Source: Hymenobacter sp.
GTDB lineage: Bacteria > Bacteroidota > Bacteroidia > Cytophagales > Hymenobacteraceae
Assembly (NCBI GenBank): GCA_025354605.1
Contig: JANXMN010000094.1
Location: forward strand, 1 to 33,183
DNA: 33,183 bases
Direction: 5' to 3'
Shown: piece by piece, positions 16,664 through 25,860 of the stretch
How positions within the stretch are numbered: the stretch's first letter is position 1
How the letters are laid out: every line of letters begins with the position of its first letter
Notes under the pieces: model-generated
Told to the model about the DNA's origin: nothing
What the model saw: only the letters and a program-made list of their open reading frames with translations
Databases searched by the model: none
Translations under genes and position numbers: made by a program

Positions 16664-16947
16664 CCTGGCGGCGCTTGCTGCCGCCGGCTGGAGGCAGCAG
16701 CCCGGGCTATATGTAAAAGCCGCTATTTTCGGTGTACTAGTGGCCGATAAATCGGTATCGGTGAAGCGCTGGCCGCCCAGCAGACCAAGCGGTTGCGGCA
16801 TGAGCAGCCGGGGCAAACGGCGCGATGGTCACAAAAGCCCGGCGCGCCCGGAAGCAACCCGGCCCACCCCGGCCTTTTGGTGAGCGGGAGGAGTAGCACA
16901 TGTCGGACCGCGCCCGTAGCTTAGGGCACCTTTTTACCGTTGCTACC

Positions 16948-18297
16948 ATGAGTGACCTTCCCCCCGTTTCCCGCAGCGCCCAGCGCCACCTCGACCTGAT
17001 TCGCCACCGCGAAGAAACCCTGGCGCGCTACCAGCACGACCCCGCCGTAGCCGAGTGGCTCGGCCAGTTTCGGGGCAACGAGGCCCAGCGCTTTCTGGAA
17101 CGCTACGCCGACGAGCGGGCCAGCGCCCTCGTCGACGGCCACTCGTTCTGGGAGCTGGCCCGCAAAGAGGACGCCCGGTTGGAGCAGGAGGCCGGCGAAC
17201 GGCTCTGGGAAATTCAGCAGCGCAAGCTGTTTGAGCTGCAATGCCGCTGGCGGGCCGAAGAGATAACCCTGCCCGCCAGCCAGGTCGAAATCAGCCACGA
17301 CTTCGAGGTCTGGGGCGCGCGTATCGAAGAGTGCTCGTGGATACCCCCTATCGAGGCGGCCGAAGTGGACGCCTACGTGGCCTTTCTGCTGAGCGAGGCA
17401 TGTACGGACGCGGCCAACGACCTGGACCGCCCCCGCGGCTGGCAGGACTACAACCGCTACCGCCGCTACCTGCTGCTGCAGGCCGAGGGCCAGGACCCCG
17501 AGCAGGTGCGCCGCGACGCCGGCGAACAGCCCCGCGCCGGCCTGGGGGGCCTGGCGGCCATGCTCGACGACTTTTTCCTGGGGTACCCCGACTGGTATGC
17601 CCACTGCGACGAGCTGGCCGGCCCGCCCAACCTGGTGCTTTACCTGCCCGACCACCGCGGCACCAAAGAAGCATGGTACCGCTACATCGGCCAGAAGGGC
17701 AGCCTGCCCGACCCCTACACCGAAGAAGAGGAAGAGGAGGAAGAAGACAAACCCGCAGCCGGCTCGTCGGCACCGGCCACCGCCCCGGCCCCGCGCCCGC
17801 TGCAGTACCAACAGTTCGACGCCCTCACCGACACGCTTATGCGGGCGTTTGAATCGCCGGAGCTGCTGCGCTTTCACGAAGCGGTAACGCATGAGCCCGC
17901 CGTAGCCCCCGTGCGCCCGACGGCGCTGGACGAAGACGAAGCCCTTGAGGACGAAGATGACGAAGACGACGCCCAGGAAGCCCTGAACGAGCAAGGCCGC
18001 GAGGCCGGTCTCGAACTGCGAGAGATTCCGGAGCGCCTGCCCATCGCGGCCCATGCCGACTGGCGCGAAGCCCTGCACCACACCTGGCTAACCTGGCGTA
18101 AGCAGCGCCTGGCGGCCGCCCTGCGGGCCGCCTATGCCGCTTACGAAGCCCGCCAACGAGCCGGTACCCCGCACCCCAGTCCGTACGAGCGTGGCAAGCA
18201 CATGCGCAAGCTGCTGGCGGAAACCCGCAAGACCATCCGCAAGCAGATTCTGAAGGGCCGGGGCGTAGCCGGGGAGCCCCGGGACCTTCAATTTTAG
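16948..18297 (+). CDS. uncharacterised protein, paralog A, with acidic tracts
   Basis: Start ATG at 16948 (ORF from 16900). ERLWEIQQRKLFELQCRWRAEEITLP, WQDY, YPDWYAHCD, AHADWRE, C-term GVAGEPRDLQF. Acidic runs TEEEEEEEEDK and DEDEALEDEDDEDD. Confidence 0.8.
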   Translation: MSDLPPVSRSAQRHLDLIRHREETLARYQHDPAVAEWLGQFRGNEAQRFLERYADERASALVDGHSFWELARKEDARLEQEAGERLWEIQQRKLFELQCRWRAEEITLPASQVEISHDFEVWGARIEECSWIPPIEAAEVDAYVAFLLSEACTDAANDLDRPRGWQDYNRYRRYLLLQAEGQDPEQVRRDAGEQPRAGLGGLAAMLDDFFLGYPDWYAHCDELAGPPNLVLYLPDHRGTKEAWYRYIGQKGSLPDPYTEEEEEEEEDKPAAGSSAPATAPAPRPLQYQQFDALTDTLMRAFESPELLRFHEAVTHEPAVAPVRPTALDEDEALEDEDDEDDAQEALNEQGREAGLELREIPERLPIAAHADWREALHHTWLTWRKQRLAAALRAAYAAYEARQRAGTPHPSPYERGKHMRKLLAETRKTIRKQILKGRGVAGEPRDLQF

Positions 18298-18321
18298 CCC
18301 CACCAGCCCTTCTTGCCGCTT

Positions 18322-19599
18322 ATGCCGCATTCCGATTACGACCGCCAGGCGCTGGCCCGCGAAGCCGAGCTGGACGCGGTGCGCCTCGCTACCGAGCACG
18401 CCCTGCGTACCGACCCGCGCTACCAGCCATATTTCGCCGGCTATACCCCCGCCAGCGTGGAAGCCTTCATCGCGCACTACGCCCGCCACAAGGTGCACTG
18501 CCTGGAGCGCGGCCCCGACATGGTAAAGTTTCGGCTGCACCAGGTGATTGAGTACCAGGAGGAGGCCTACGAGCGGCTGTTCGACGTGCAGCGCAAGAAG
18601 CTGTTTGACCTGCAGGTGCGCTGGCGGGCCGGCGAAATCAAATTGCCCGGCATTCAGACGTACCAGCAGTTCGACGCCTGGCAGCGCGAAGGCATTCACC
18701 GCTGTCCGTTTCTGCCGCCCATCACGCGGGCCGAGTACGAGCTGTACCGCGCCTGGCTGGACAGCCCGGCCTGCCAGGAGTTCGGCCACTCGCAGGACGA
18801 CCCCCGCGAGGAGTCGGAATGGCAGGACTACGAGGCCATGCGCCGCGAATGGGTCCGGCAGCAACCCGGCGCGTCTGCCGAAACCGAGCCGTGGGTGCAG
18901 TACCAGGAATACCCCGGCTGGTTTGCCTACTACGATGCGCACACTGGTGCTCCCACTGGCTATCCCTTTGCCACGCACCCCAACCGCCGGGGCGAGCGGC
19001 AGGACCACTACATGGCCCTGAGCCGCGCCGCCCGGCAGGCCGCCAATCCGCCCCCGCCACCCCCCGCGCCCGACCCGCGCCCGCCGCTGATGGAGCACCA
19101 CCCCGTGCCGGACGCTTTCGCCGACGCGCCCGACCGCTACCTCACCGAGGACGAGTGGCATTTCGGGGCCTTCACCCGCCGCTTCGACGCCGACGCCGAA
19201 ATGCTGCTGGCCTACCGCCGGGAAATGATGCGCGTGTTCAACGACCACTACAACCGGGTGCTGGACCGGACCAACCACAACCTGGAGCTGCTGGAAGATG
19301 CCCGCGGCCCCTGGCCCGTGCCCGCCCACGCCGACTGGCGCCAGGGCATTCTGGCCGCCGCGGCCCACCTGCACCGCGAGCTGTTGCTGGCGGCCCTGCC
19401 GGCGGTGTTCGACGATTACGAATTTCGCATCCAGACCGGCTTGCGGCCAGCACCCCCCGACCATTACCGTGCCTACCACGACGCCAACGACGACCGTCCG
19501 GAGCCCGACCCCGCGAAGGAATGCGTCATCATGCCCTACCTTAAAAAGGGCATTCTGGGCGGCCGACTGGCCGGCGAGCCCCGCAACTTCAACTACTGA
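18322..19599 (+). CDS. uncharacterised protein, paralog B of the upstream gene
   Basis: Start ATG at 18322. ERLFDVQRKKLFDLQVRWRAGEIKLP, WQDY, YPGWFAYYD, AHADWRQ, C-term RLAGEPRNFNY, co-linear with paralog A. Confidence 0.8.
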   Translation: MPHSDYDRQALAREAELDAVRLATEHALRTDPRYQPYFAGYTPASVEAFIAHYARHKVHCLERGPDMVKFRLHQVIEYQEEAYERLFDVQRKKLFDLQVRWRAGEIKLPGIQTYQQFDAWQREGIHRCPFLPPITRAEYELYRAWLDSPACQEFGHSQDDPREESEWQDYEAMRREWVRQQPGASAETEPWVQYQEYPGWFAYYDAHTGAPTGYPFATHPNRRGERQDHYMALSRAARQAANPPPPPPAPDPRPPLMEHHPVPDAFADAPDRYLTEDEWHFGAFTRRFDADAEMLLAYRREMMRVFNDHYNRVLDRTNHNLELLEDARGPWPVPAHADWRQGILAAAAHLHRELLLAALPAVFDDYEFRIQTGLRPAPPDHYRAYHDANDDRPEPDPAKECVIMPYLKKGILGGRLAGEPRNFNY

Positions 19600-19952
19600 G
19601 GCTCCGCCAGCTCCAGCCGCAGGGCGTCCAGCGTCACGAGCACCTGCCCGGCCCCGGCCTCGCGGCGGGCCTGCACGTCGAGCCACAGCGCGTGGCCGCC
19701 GTGCGCCAGCACCAGCGGGGCAGTAGCGGTGAGCAGCAGCTCGCCTTCGGTCTCGGCCTGGAAGGGGAGGGCCTGCACTTGCCGCGCCGTTTTGAGCTGT
19801 ACGCTCACGAACGCCCCGGCCGGCTTGTACACGAACAGCCGTAGCTCGTAGCGCAGCGTGGCAGGTGCGCCCGCCGGCAGCGCCAGCAGCTGGTGCAGCC
19901 CGAAGCGCCAGTCGCCGGCCAGCTCGGGGCCGTGGGGGCGCAGCTCGCACAC
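19593..19952 (-). CDS. small beta-rich protein of unknown function (start uncertain)
   Basis: Open frame RFGLHQLLALPAGAPATLRYELRLFVYKPAGAFVSVQLKTARQVQALPF..., GTG at 19952; frame stays open upstream without an ATG. Confidence 0.45.
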   Translation of the reverse strand: MCELRPHGPELAGDWRFGLHQLLALPAGAPATLRYELRLFVYKPAGAFVSVQLKTARQVQALPFQAETEGELLLTATAPLVLAHGGHALWLDVQARREAGAGQVLVTLDALRLELAEPQ

Positions 19953-20031
19953 CAGCTCGCGCCCGAATTCGAGCTGGCAGGCGGGGCCCCATGTGGGGAG
20001 GAGAAATTCTTTTTTGCTTGGCTCTTGGGTT

Positions 20032-21369
20032 CTAGTCGAGCACCTGAGACAGAAATTCTTTCATGATGAAAGGGGCATTAGGCGGGGAGTCAATTTTTCG
20101 GCGGCTAAAATAGAGCCTCCAATCGTGGGCTTCGAACGTCCAAAGTCCAGCTATGGGATACCGAAAAGGAAGAGGCGGTTTTTTGCAGTGGGGAGTTACA
20201 CAAAAATCTACCCGGTGCATGTCTGGGTTGGTGACAACGGTGGCGGCAGCCTTTACGGCCGCATCAAAATGCTCTTCTTTAGCCCCCATGCTGGTTGCCC
20301 CGGCGGTTTCGGAACCGGCCGGCCCTTTGTTCACGGCGAAGTCGCGCCGGTTTTGCCCCACCACAATGCGGTAGTTGATAATGGTTGTGTCGGGTGCCTT
20401 CAGCGCAAACGTGCGCTTGCCGTAGTAGTCGAACGCGACTGAAGTGAGGGCCGGAACCAGCATTCCTATCCGCAAGTTGCGGTGGGGCGGCGTTGGAATA
20501 GTGTCGAATAAGTGGCGTAACTCACGCTCGTAACGGCCATTGCTTTGGTCATTAAAGGCATCGTTATTCCACAGGGCCTGGGATATGACCACACCGCCGG
20601 CGCTGTGGGTAAACACCCGGACGGGAGTAGCCGGGTCGGTTTGGCGCAATACTTCCCGCAGGGCTAGGCCCGCATAGCGGGCGCTGGCCTGCGCCGCTCC
20701 CCAAATGCGAAGAGGTGCTTCCTGGAAACCGTCCCAGTACATTTCGAGCCATACGGCCGACTTTAGCTCCGGCCGTTCGCGTTCTAGCCGAGTCCGAATG
20801 GCGTTGTAGTAAGTAGTGTCGCGGCGGTGGGCGGGGTTTGTGTCGCTGCATGCTTTCCCCGTGGTGGCATGGGTGGTATCGGCTACGTTGAAGCCGTGAA
20901 TGAGCAGTACCAGCGTTTTACGACCATTGCTGGTGGCACTGTCAATCTGTAGTGCAAACCGACGGGCCATCTCTTGGCGAAGAGCATCCCAGGTGGCATC
21001 GGTTGAGGCCGCATTGGCCAAGCCATAGTGCGCAAACAATGCCTTCTCAGCTGCCTGGTTTGCGGGCTGGTCGAAATACCAGGACAAGTCGGCTTCGGTA
21101 TTGCGCAGGTTACCCACTTGCCGCAAAAGCGCAGAGTTGTTAGGTAAATAGGGCGCTGCGGGATATAAATTGCCCCCGCTATCTACGTACAGCCTTAGAG
21201 TTTTGTCGTGGGGAGGATGGCTCGCCAGGCAGGCAAACACCGCGTGGTGGCCAGGGTCGTTGATGATGCGCCCGGCACAGGCCGTTAGCCCCCACAGCAG
21301 GGATGCGTAGCTTATAAGCACGGGCAATTTTTTTCGAAAACGGCACCAGTATGTATGAGAAAATGACAT
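20032..21369 (-). CDS. alpha/beta-hydrolase lipoprotein
   Basis: ATG at 21369 (MSFSHTYWCRFRKKLPVLISYASLLWGLTAC lipobox); LVLLIHGFNV, VRVFTHSAGGVV (G/T-x-S-x-G elbow). Confidence 0.75.
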   Translation of the reverse strand: MSFSHTYWCRFRKKLPVLISYASLLWGLTACAGRIINDPGHHAVFACLASHPPHDKTLRLYVDSGGNLYPAAPYLPNNSALLRQVGNLRNTEADLSWYFDQPANQAAEKALFAHYGLANAASTDATWDALRQEMARRFALQIDSATSNGRKTLVLLIHGFNVADTTHATTGKACSDTNPAHRRDTTYYNAIRTRLERERPELKSAVWLEMYWDGFQEAPLRIWGAAQASARYAGLALREVLRQTDPATPVRVFTHSAGGVVISQALWNNDAFNDQSNGRYERELRHLFDTIPTPPHRNLRIGMLVPALTSVAFDYYGKRTFALKAPDTTIINYRIVVGQNRRDFAVNKGPAGSETAGATSMGAKEEHFDAAVKAAATVVTNPDMHRVDFCVTPHCKKPPLPFRYPIAGLWTFEAHDWRLYFSRRKIDSPPNAPFIMKEFLSQVLD

Positions 21370-21409
21370 GATTTGCAGAAGAAAAAAGGGGATGATAACA
21401 ATTGCGGTT

Positions 21410-23920
21410 TTAACCACCTGGAGGAGGAAAAAGCGAAGTCTGCTTGGTGGGATTATCGCGCTTGTTGGTAAACACATCGAACTGGTAACCCAACTGCAAT
21501 TGAAAGAAGGTATGGTTGGACTGGTAAAGTAGGTGCGAAAACTGGCTGCGAAAAAACAGTCGGGAGTTTTCGGCTAAGCTGGCCCAGGCAAGCAGTTCGT
21601 ACTGCATCACGCCTTGGTAGCGATACTTGTCAAGTTGGGTGTGGGCATTAGGGTCGAGGCCCGCGACGGTGGGTGTTTGCTGAATAAGCAGCTTGTTGTG
21701 TTCGTCGTAGTCGTTTATCAGAGCGTAGCGGTAGAAGCCAATGCGCGACTGCACGCCGTAGCGCGAGTCGGGTCGGAAGCGGGTTTTGAGGCTAAAACCG
21801 TACATGGCCACGTTCAGCGTACTGTCTACCCGCACGAGCTTGGTCACGTGGGGGCGGCTCACCGAGTCGCGGATGTCCACGCGATGGAGATAAATGCCGG
21901 CATCCAGAAAAAAGTCGCTTTTCAGGGCCGCGTAGCGTATGCCCAGGATATTGAAGTCGCCCCCCACCCGCAGGTTGGTGTAGCGGAGCAGGTCGATGGT
22001 ATTGACGCGATAAAGTAGTGGCGTGCCTGATTCGCGCTCCAGAGGTAGGAACCGGTTCGTTTGCTCGATTTTCGTGACGGCTACCAAGGGGGTGAAGTAA
22101 CCCGGCCCTCGGAACTGTATCAGCCGTGAAAACTTAGACCAAGGGGTACCCCATTCCAACTTACGCTCAACTTCTATTTGGATGAGACCGTTGGGCTTAT
22201 AGCCGCTGATGCCCACAGCATCGGTGTATACCCGGGCCTGCAAAATTTTGGTTGTCATCAGGCGTGGCAGGGTGCGGTGGGCCAGCCCATCGGTGGGATG
22301 AATGACGTAGGTTCCATCGGCGGGGCTGCGGTCTTTGCCGTTGGCCTCCACATTGGCAGTGTAGTGCAACAAGTCGGTAAGTCGAATGCAAAGGTTGTCT
22401 GGGAAGCCCTTGGGCTGCGTTTGGGCCCACAGCCACTGCCGCGCCCACACCCGGTTTAGGTCGTGGTCCGATGAAATTCCGATGGGCGCATAGGTTTCAA
22501 ACAGCACCGGCTGCCCGTCGGCCAGGTGCCCGCCTATTTTCAACTCTTCTACGTTGCCATCTTCCACAATCACACGGCTGTAATCGGGGTAAAATGTGAT
22601 TTTTGGGGGACCGTCGAAGCTTTCCCGGGCATCAATTTCGCCTGCCATTTCCATGGTGCCGGCCGCCGGAGCCAGTGCCGAGCGGTCTTGCTCTTTGGTG
22701 TAGGCCACGAAGACATCGGTGAGCACACTTTGCAGCGTGGCCTGGTCTTCCGGGCTGCGGCCGAGCAATATTCGGCTGCCTGCCGCCCGTTTAATTTCGG
22801 CGCGCGATGCCGCCCAGGCATCTGCCACATCTTTAATGGCAGTTGCTTCCTGGCGTACGGCGGCTCCCCAATCGGCTAGGGCAGTAGCTTTGCTCGTCAA
22901 GAGGGTCGCATCCGCCGGTAATGCGCTCAATAGTTTTTCGGCGGTCTGCAACTTTTTATAGCTGGCTATTACCGCTGCGGTTTTCGTGTTCTGCTCCCGG
23001 ATGAGCTGCATCAGCTCTTTCCTTTTATTCACGAAAGCCCCGTCTACTCGCTGGAGGTTAGATGTGTCAATAACTGCCATCAGCTTGCTGATAAAGGTTT
23101 CGCGCTGCTCCAGGTCGGCGGCTTCCAGCATGGCCAGGGCCGTGGCTCGGTTGGGCAGAGGTTGGCAATAGCGGGCGGCCGATGTATCCTGAAAAGTGCC
23201 TTGGTTAGTGCCGGTATTGTAGCTCACACAGGCCACGAAGCGAGGCTGGCCCCGTAACACCGCGTTGGCCCCCATATCGCGGATGACGACTTGCAGCAGC
23301 CGAGTGCCCATCACCGTCAGCGGGCGCTCGATGGTGTAGAGGATGCTGCCCTGGCTCGGGGCTGCCGCTATGGATGGCCCCGGTGCCACTGGCACTGCGC
23401 CGGTCTGGATAACCCGCCATTGCTTTTCCAGCAACTGCGCCAGCTTCGCCTCGAAAGCGTCGGCTTCCGCTTGCTCGCTGGGGTAGCCCCGCCGCCTATT
23501 TCGGTTGCCGCGCCAGTGCCAGCGGGTGGGCCACACGGAACCGTGGGGAAATAGAATCCTAGCCCATTTGTTGCGCTTAATAAGTATTTTACGGTTGGCG
23601 CTTAGTCCTTTACCTTGAGCGTATTTGCCTTCGGCGGCTTTACGCAACTTCCATAGTAAATCACGAGCAATAGTGGCTGCATCAAAATGCCCTAAATTGA
23701 AATTTACCGTATCGGAAGTAAGGTGTTGTCCGGTAATAGGTATATTATCCAGCTTGACTGAGTATTTATCCGGCGTCGTGAAGAGGTCACCGAGCGGATT
23801 ACTACCGTTGGTCACGGCTGAACCATCGGCTTTTGAAAAAATCAGGGTTTGGCTCAGTGCTGGACTGACAAAACACCACGCTAGAAGCACTGCCAGCAGA
23901 TATAGTAGTGGTACACGCAT
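21410..23920 (-). CDS. secreted protein, likely outer-membrane beta-barrel C-terminus, uncharacterised
   Basis: Signal peptide MRVPLLYLLAVLLAWCFVSPALSQ. C-terminal ~300 aa of alternating strands (FFLDAGIYLHRVDIRD...NVAMYGFSLKTRFRPDSRYGVQSRIGFYRYAL...FFRSQFSHLLYQSNHTFFQLQLGYQFDVF). Confidence 0.7.
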   Translation of the reverse strand: MRVPLLYLLAVLLAWCFVSPALSQTLIFSKADGSAVTNGSNPLGDLFTTPDKYSVKLDNIPITGQHLTSDTVNFNLGHFDAATIARDLLWKLRKAAEGKYAQGKGLSANRKILIKRNKWARILFPHGSVWPTRWHWRGNRNRRRGYPSEQAEADAFEAKLAQLLEKQWRVIQTGAVPVAPGPSIAAAPSQGSILYTIERPLTVMGTRLLQVVIRDMGANAVLRGQPRFVACVSYNTGTNQGTFQDTSAARYCQPLPNRATALAMLEAADLEQRETFISKLMAVIDTSNLQRVDGAFVNKRKELMQLIREQNTKTAAVIASYKKLQTAEKLLSALPADATLLTSKATALADWGAAVRQEATAIKDVADAWAASRAEIKRAAGSRILLGRSPEDQATLQSVLTDVFVAYTKEQDRSALAPAAGTMEMAGEIDARESFDGPPKITFYPDYSRVIVEDGNVEELKIGGHLADGQPVLFETYAPIGISSDHDLNRVWARQWLWAQTQPKGFPDNLCIRLTDLLHYTANVEANGKDRSPADGTYVIHPTDGLAHRTLPRLMTTKILQARVYTDAVGISGYKPNGLIQIEVERKLEWGTPWSKFSRLIQFRGPGYFTPLVAVTKIEQTNRFLPLERESGTPLLYRVNTIDLLRYTNLRVGGDFNILGIRYAALKSDFFLDAGIYLHRVDIRDSVSRPHVTKLVRVDSTLNVAMYGFSLKTRFRPDSRYGVQSRIGFYRYALINDYDEHNKLLIQQTPTVAGLDPNAHTQLDKYRYQGVMQYELLAWASLAENSRLFFRSQFSHLLYQSNHTFFQLQLGYQFDVFTNKRDNPTKQTSLFPPPGG

Positions 23921-23974
23921 TATGATTAAGAACTAGGGTAACAGGAAAAGCAGAATTAGCAGCCAAAACGTGCA

Positions 23975-24697
23975 TTAGCCAGGCAAGCTTCTCATGTCTG
24001 CGTCCTCCGTTCCTCCCTTCCCCGCCTGCTTCGCCTTCCCCTTCCGATATCGCGCATCGTCCACCTGCGAGGCTTCGCGCAGGGCGTCGTAGGCGGCGCG
24101 GTGGGTGTCTTTCAGTAGCTCCATCCCCGCGCGCAGGTCGTCGCGCAGGAAGACATTGAGGGTGCTGAGGGTGACGCGGGCGGTGGCACCTTTGATTTTG
24201 GCGGCGTCGATGGCCAGCTGGGGGGCGGTGAGCTGGGTGTCGAACGACTTGGCATCGGCGGCTAGGGCGGTGAGGAAGTCGGCCTGGACGTTGTAGCCTT
24301 TTTTGAGGTCGGCCTGGCGGGCCTGCACGCGCCGGTTCAGGTCGATGGCTTCGGTGGCCAGCTCCAGGTCGGGCATGGTGGTGTAGTCGCTGTCGCGGCG
24401 GTGCAGCTGGGCGGCGGCGGTGAGGTCACCGTCGGCTTTGTAGAGCAGGTAGAGGGCGTTGGCGGCCTTCACCAGGCGGGCGACGAGGGCGGTGCCGGCG
24501 GTGGTTTTGCTCAGGGTGGCTCCGGCGGCAGCGGGGCCGGCTTTGCGGCCTGCATTATCGAGTAGCCCCAACTGCGCGAGGTACTGGGCGGCCAGGCCGG
24601 CAAAGGCGGGCACGTCGGCCACGGCGGTGGCGTGGTCGGCGAGAGTCTGTTTCACCTTGCGGTGGCGCTGGAGGCGGGCGAGCTGGTCTTTGTTCAT
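23975..24697 (-). CDS. alpha-helical protein of unknown function
   Basis: 240 aa codon-coherent ORF, helical composition, no recognised domain. Confidence 0.65.
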   Translation of the reverse strand: MNKDQLARLQRHRKVKQTLADHATAVADVPAFAGLAAQYLAQLGLLDNAGRKAGPAAAGATLSKTTAGTALVARLVKAANALYLLYKADGDLTAAAQLHRRDSDYTTMPDLELATEAIDLNRRVQARQADLKKGYNVQADFLTALAADAKSFDTQLTAPQLAIDAAKIKGATARVTLSTLNVFLRDDLRAGMELLKDTHRAAYDALREASQVDDARYRKGKAKQAGKGGTEDADMRSLPG

Positions 24698-24825
24698 AGC
24701 AGCGAGGGATGGGAAGGAGAGGGGATAATGAGATTTTTGCGGGAATCAGGCGGAAAAGGGGCTTTCAGACACTCTTCAGGGGGGCAGCAGGGGCAGCAGC
24801 AACTCCAGTGTGTCCATTCAAGGAG

Positions 24826-25098
24826 GCAGAGCAGCCGGGTAAGGCCGCAGAGCCGGCGTTCAGGAGCGCAGAGCTGTCCTGTAAGAGAGCAGAGCTGGTA
24901 TTTAAGGCCGCAGAGCTGCGGCCGAAGGCAGCAGAGCAGTCAGATAAGAGCGCAGAGCAGCCAAAAAGCACGGCAGCGCAAGGTTCAAATACCGAAGCGC
25001 GGCCCGGCCAGGGCGCAGAGTAGGATAAAAAAGGAGCAGAGCCGGCTTTCCAGACCGCAGAGCTGGCTCCCCGGGGAGCAGCGGCAGCTTTAGACGAT
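24826..25098. repeat. 21-nt phased tandem array, core GCAGAGC, about 13 positions
   Basis: GCAGAG at 24826, 24847, 24868, 24889, 24910, 24931, 24952, 25015, 25036, 25057; degenerate cores exactly in phase at 24973, 24994, 25078. Inter-core sequence divergent. Confidence 0.9.
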
Positions 25099-25668
25099 GG
25101 GGGCGGGCGTGTGCTCGCCGCCGTGGCGCTCGGCCAGCAGGGCCTGCACCTCGTTGATGAAGGCGGCTTTCACCACGTGCTTGCCGGGGCAGCCTTTATG
25201 GGTGGTGAGCGGGTCTTCCTTGTGCAGCTTCATGGTGGCGGGGTCGAGGCCGAGCACGGCCGAGAGCGTGGCCACGGCGGCCACGGCGTTGGCGTGCACC
25301 TGGGCCCCGCGGCCCGAGTTGAAGGGCTCGGTCTGATACTCGCCCAGCATCTCGATGCCCAGGGCCAGCTTGTTCCAGCTCGGCGAGTGCACGCCCGACA
25401 CGGTGAGGGGCGTGAACACCCAAATCTGGTGGTCGTCGATGAACAAGTGGGGGCCGGCGCTCCAGTGCTGCACGTGGCGGTAGTAGTTCTCGAGGTCGAG
25501 GATATTGCCCTTGCTGAGGCCGTTGGGGCGGTCGGCCAGGGTGGGGATACTGGTGTTGTGCAGCACGATGAAGCTGGGCCGCCACGCCAGCCAGTGCAGC
25601 AGGTGGCAGTATTGGTCGAAGGTGGCCGGCGTGAAGCTGGCGCCGATAATGCCTTTCCAGGTGTCCAT
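25090..25668 (-). CDS. N-acetylmuramoyl-L-alanine amidase (PGRP/amidase_2-like), no obvious signal peptide
   Basis: FIVLHNTSIP, LALGIEMLGEY, LHKEDPLTTHKGCPGKHV metal-ligand pattern. Confidence 0.8.
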   Translation of the reverse strand: MDTWKGIIGASFTPATFDQYCHLLHWLAWRPSFIVLHNTSIPTLADRPNGLSKGNILDLENYYRHVQHWSAGPHLFIDDHQIWVFTPLTVSGVHSPSWNKLALGIEMLGEYQTEPFNSGRGAQVHANAVAAVATLSAVLGLDPATMKLHKEDPLTTHKGCPGKHVVKAAFINEVQALLAERHGGEHTPAPIV

Positions 25669-25860
25669 TTTCGCAGCGGGTTAGGAGGATAGGAGGCCCC
25701 CGGCCGGCCGGGGCCGAAGGGTGCCCCAAAGGAACTGTTTTTAACAAAGCCGCGCATCAGTGCTAGCACTGAAAAATGAGGCCAAAACCAGAAATATTTG
25801 GCGGATTGTTAGCTTGCGGGGCGGCCCCGGGCTTGGAGCGGGCGCTTTTCATTTACCGCT

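Noticed and set aside
16744-16755. Palindrome CCGATAAATCGG in the divergent intergenic region as an operator
   Set aside because: Short, single occurrence, no second site; not enough to support a call.
18088-19992. 634-aa minus-strand ORF opposite the paralog pair
   Set aside because: Shadow frame; the plus-strand paralogs show conserved motifs between two independent copies.
24632-25093. 153-aa plus ORF across the 21-nt array (RxQSxxx heptads)
   Set aside because: A 21-nt period keeps several frames open automatically; no independent coding evidence, and flanking genes are on the other strand.
24826-25098. CRISPR array
   Set aside because: Core is only 6-7 nt with 14-nt spacing and no cas genes; does not fit CRISPR repeat/spacer dimensions.
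20032-25668. Prophage remnant explanation for the amidase block
   Set aside because: No capsid, terminase, portal, tail or integrase genes visible; the barrel and lipoproteins are cellular in style.
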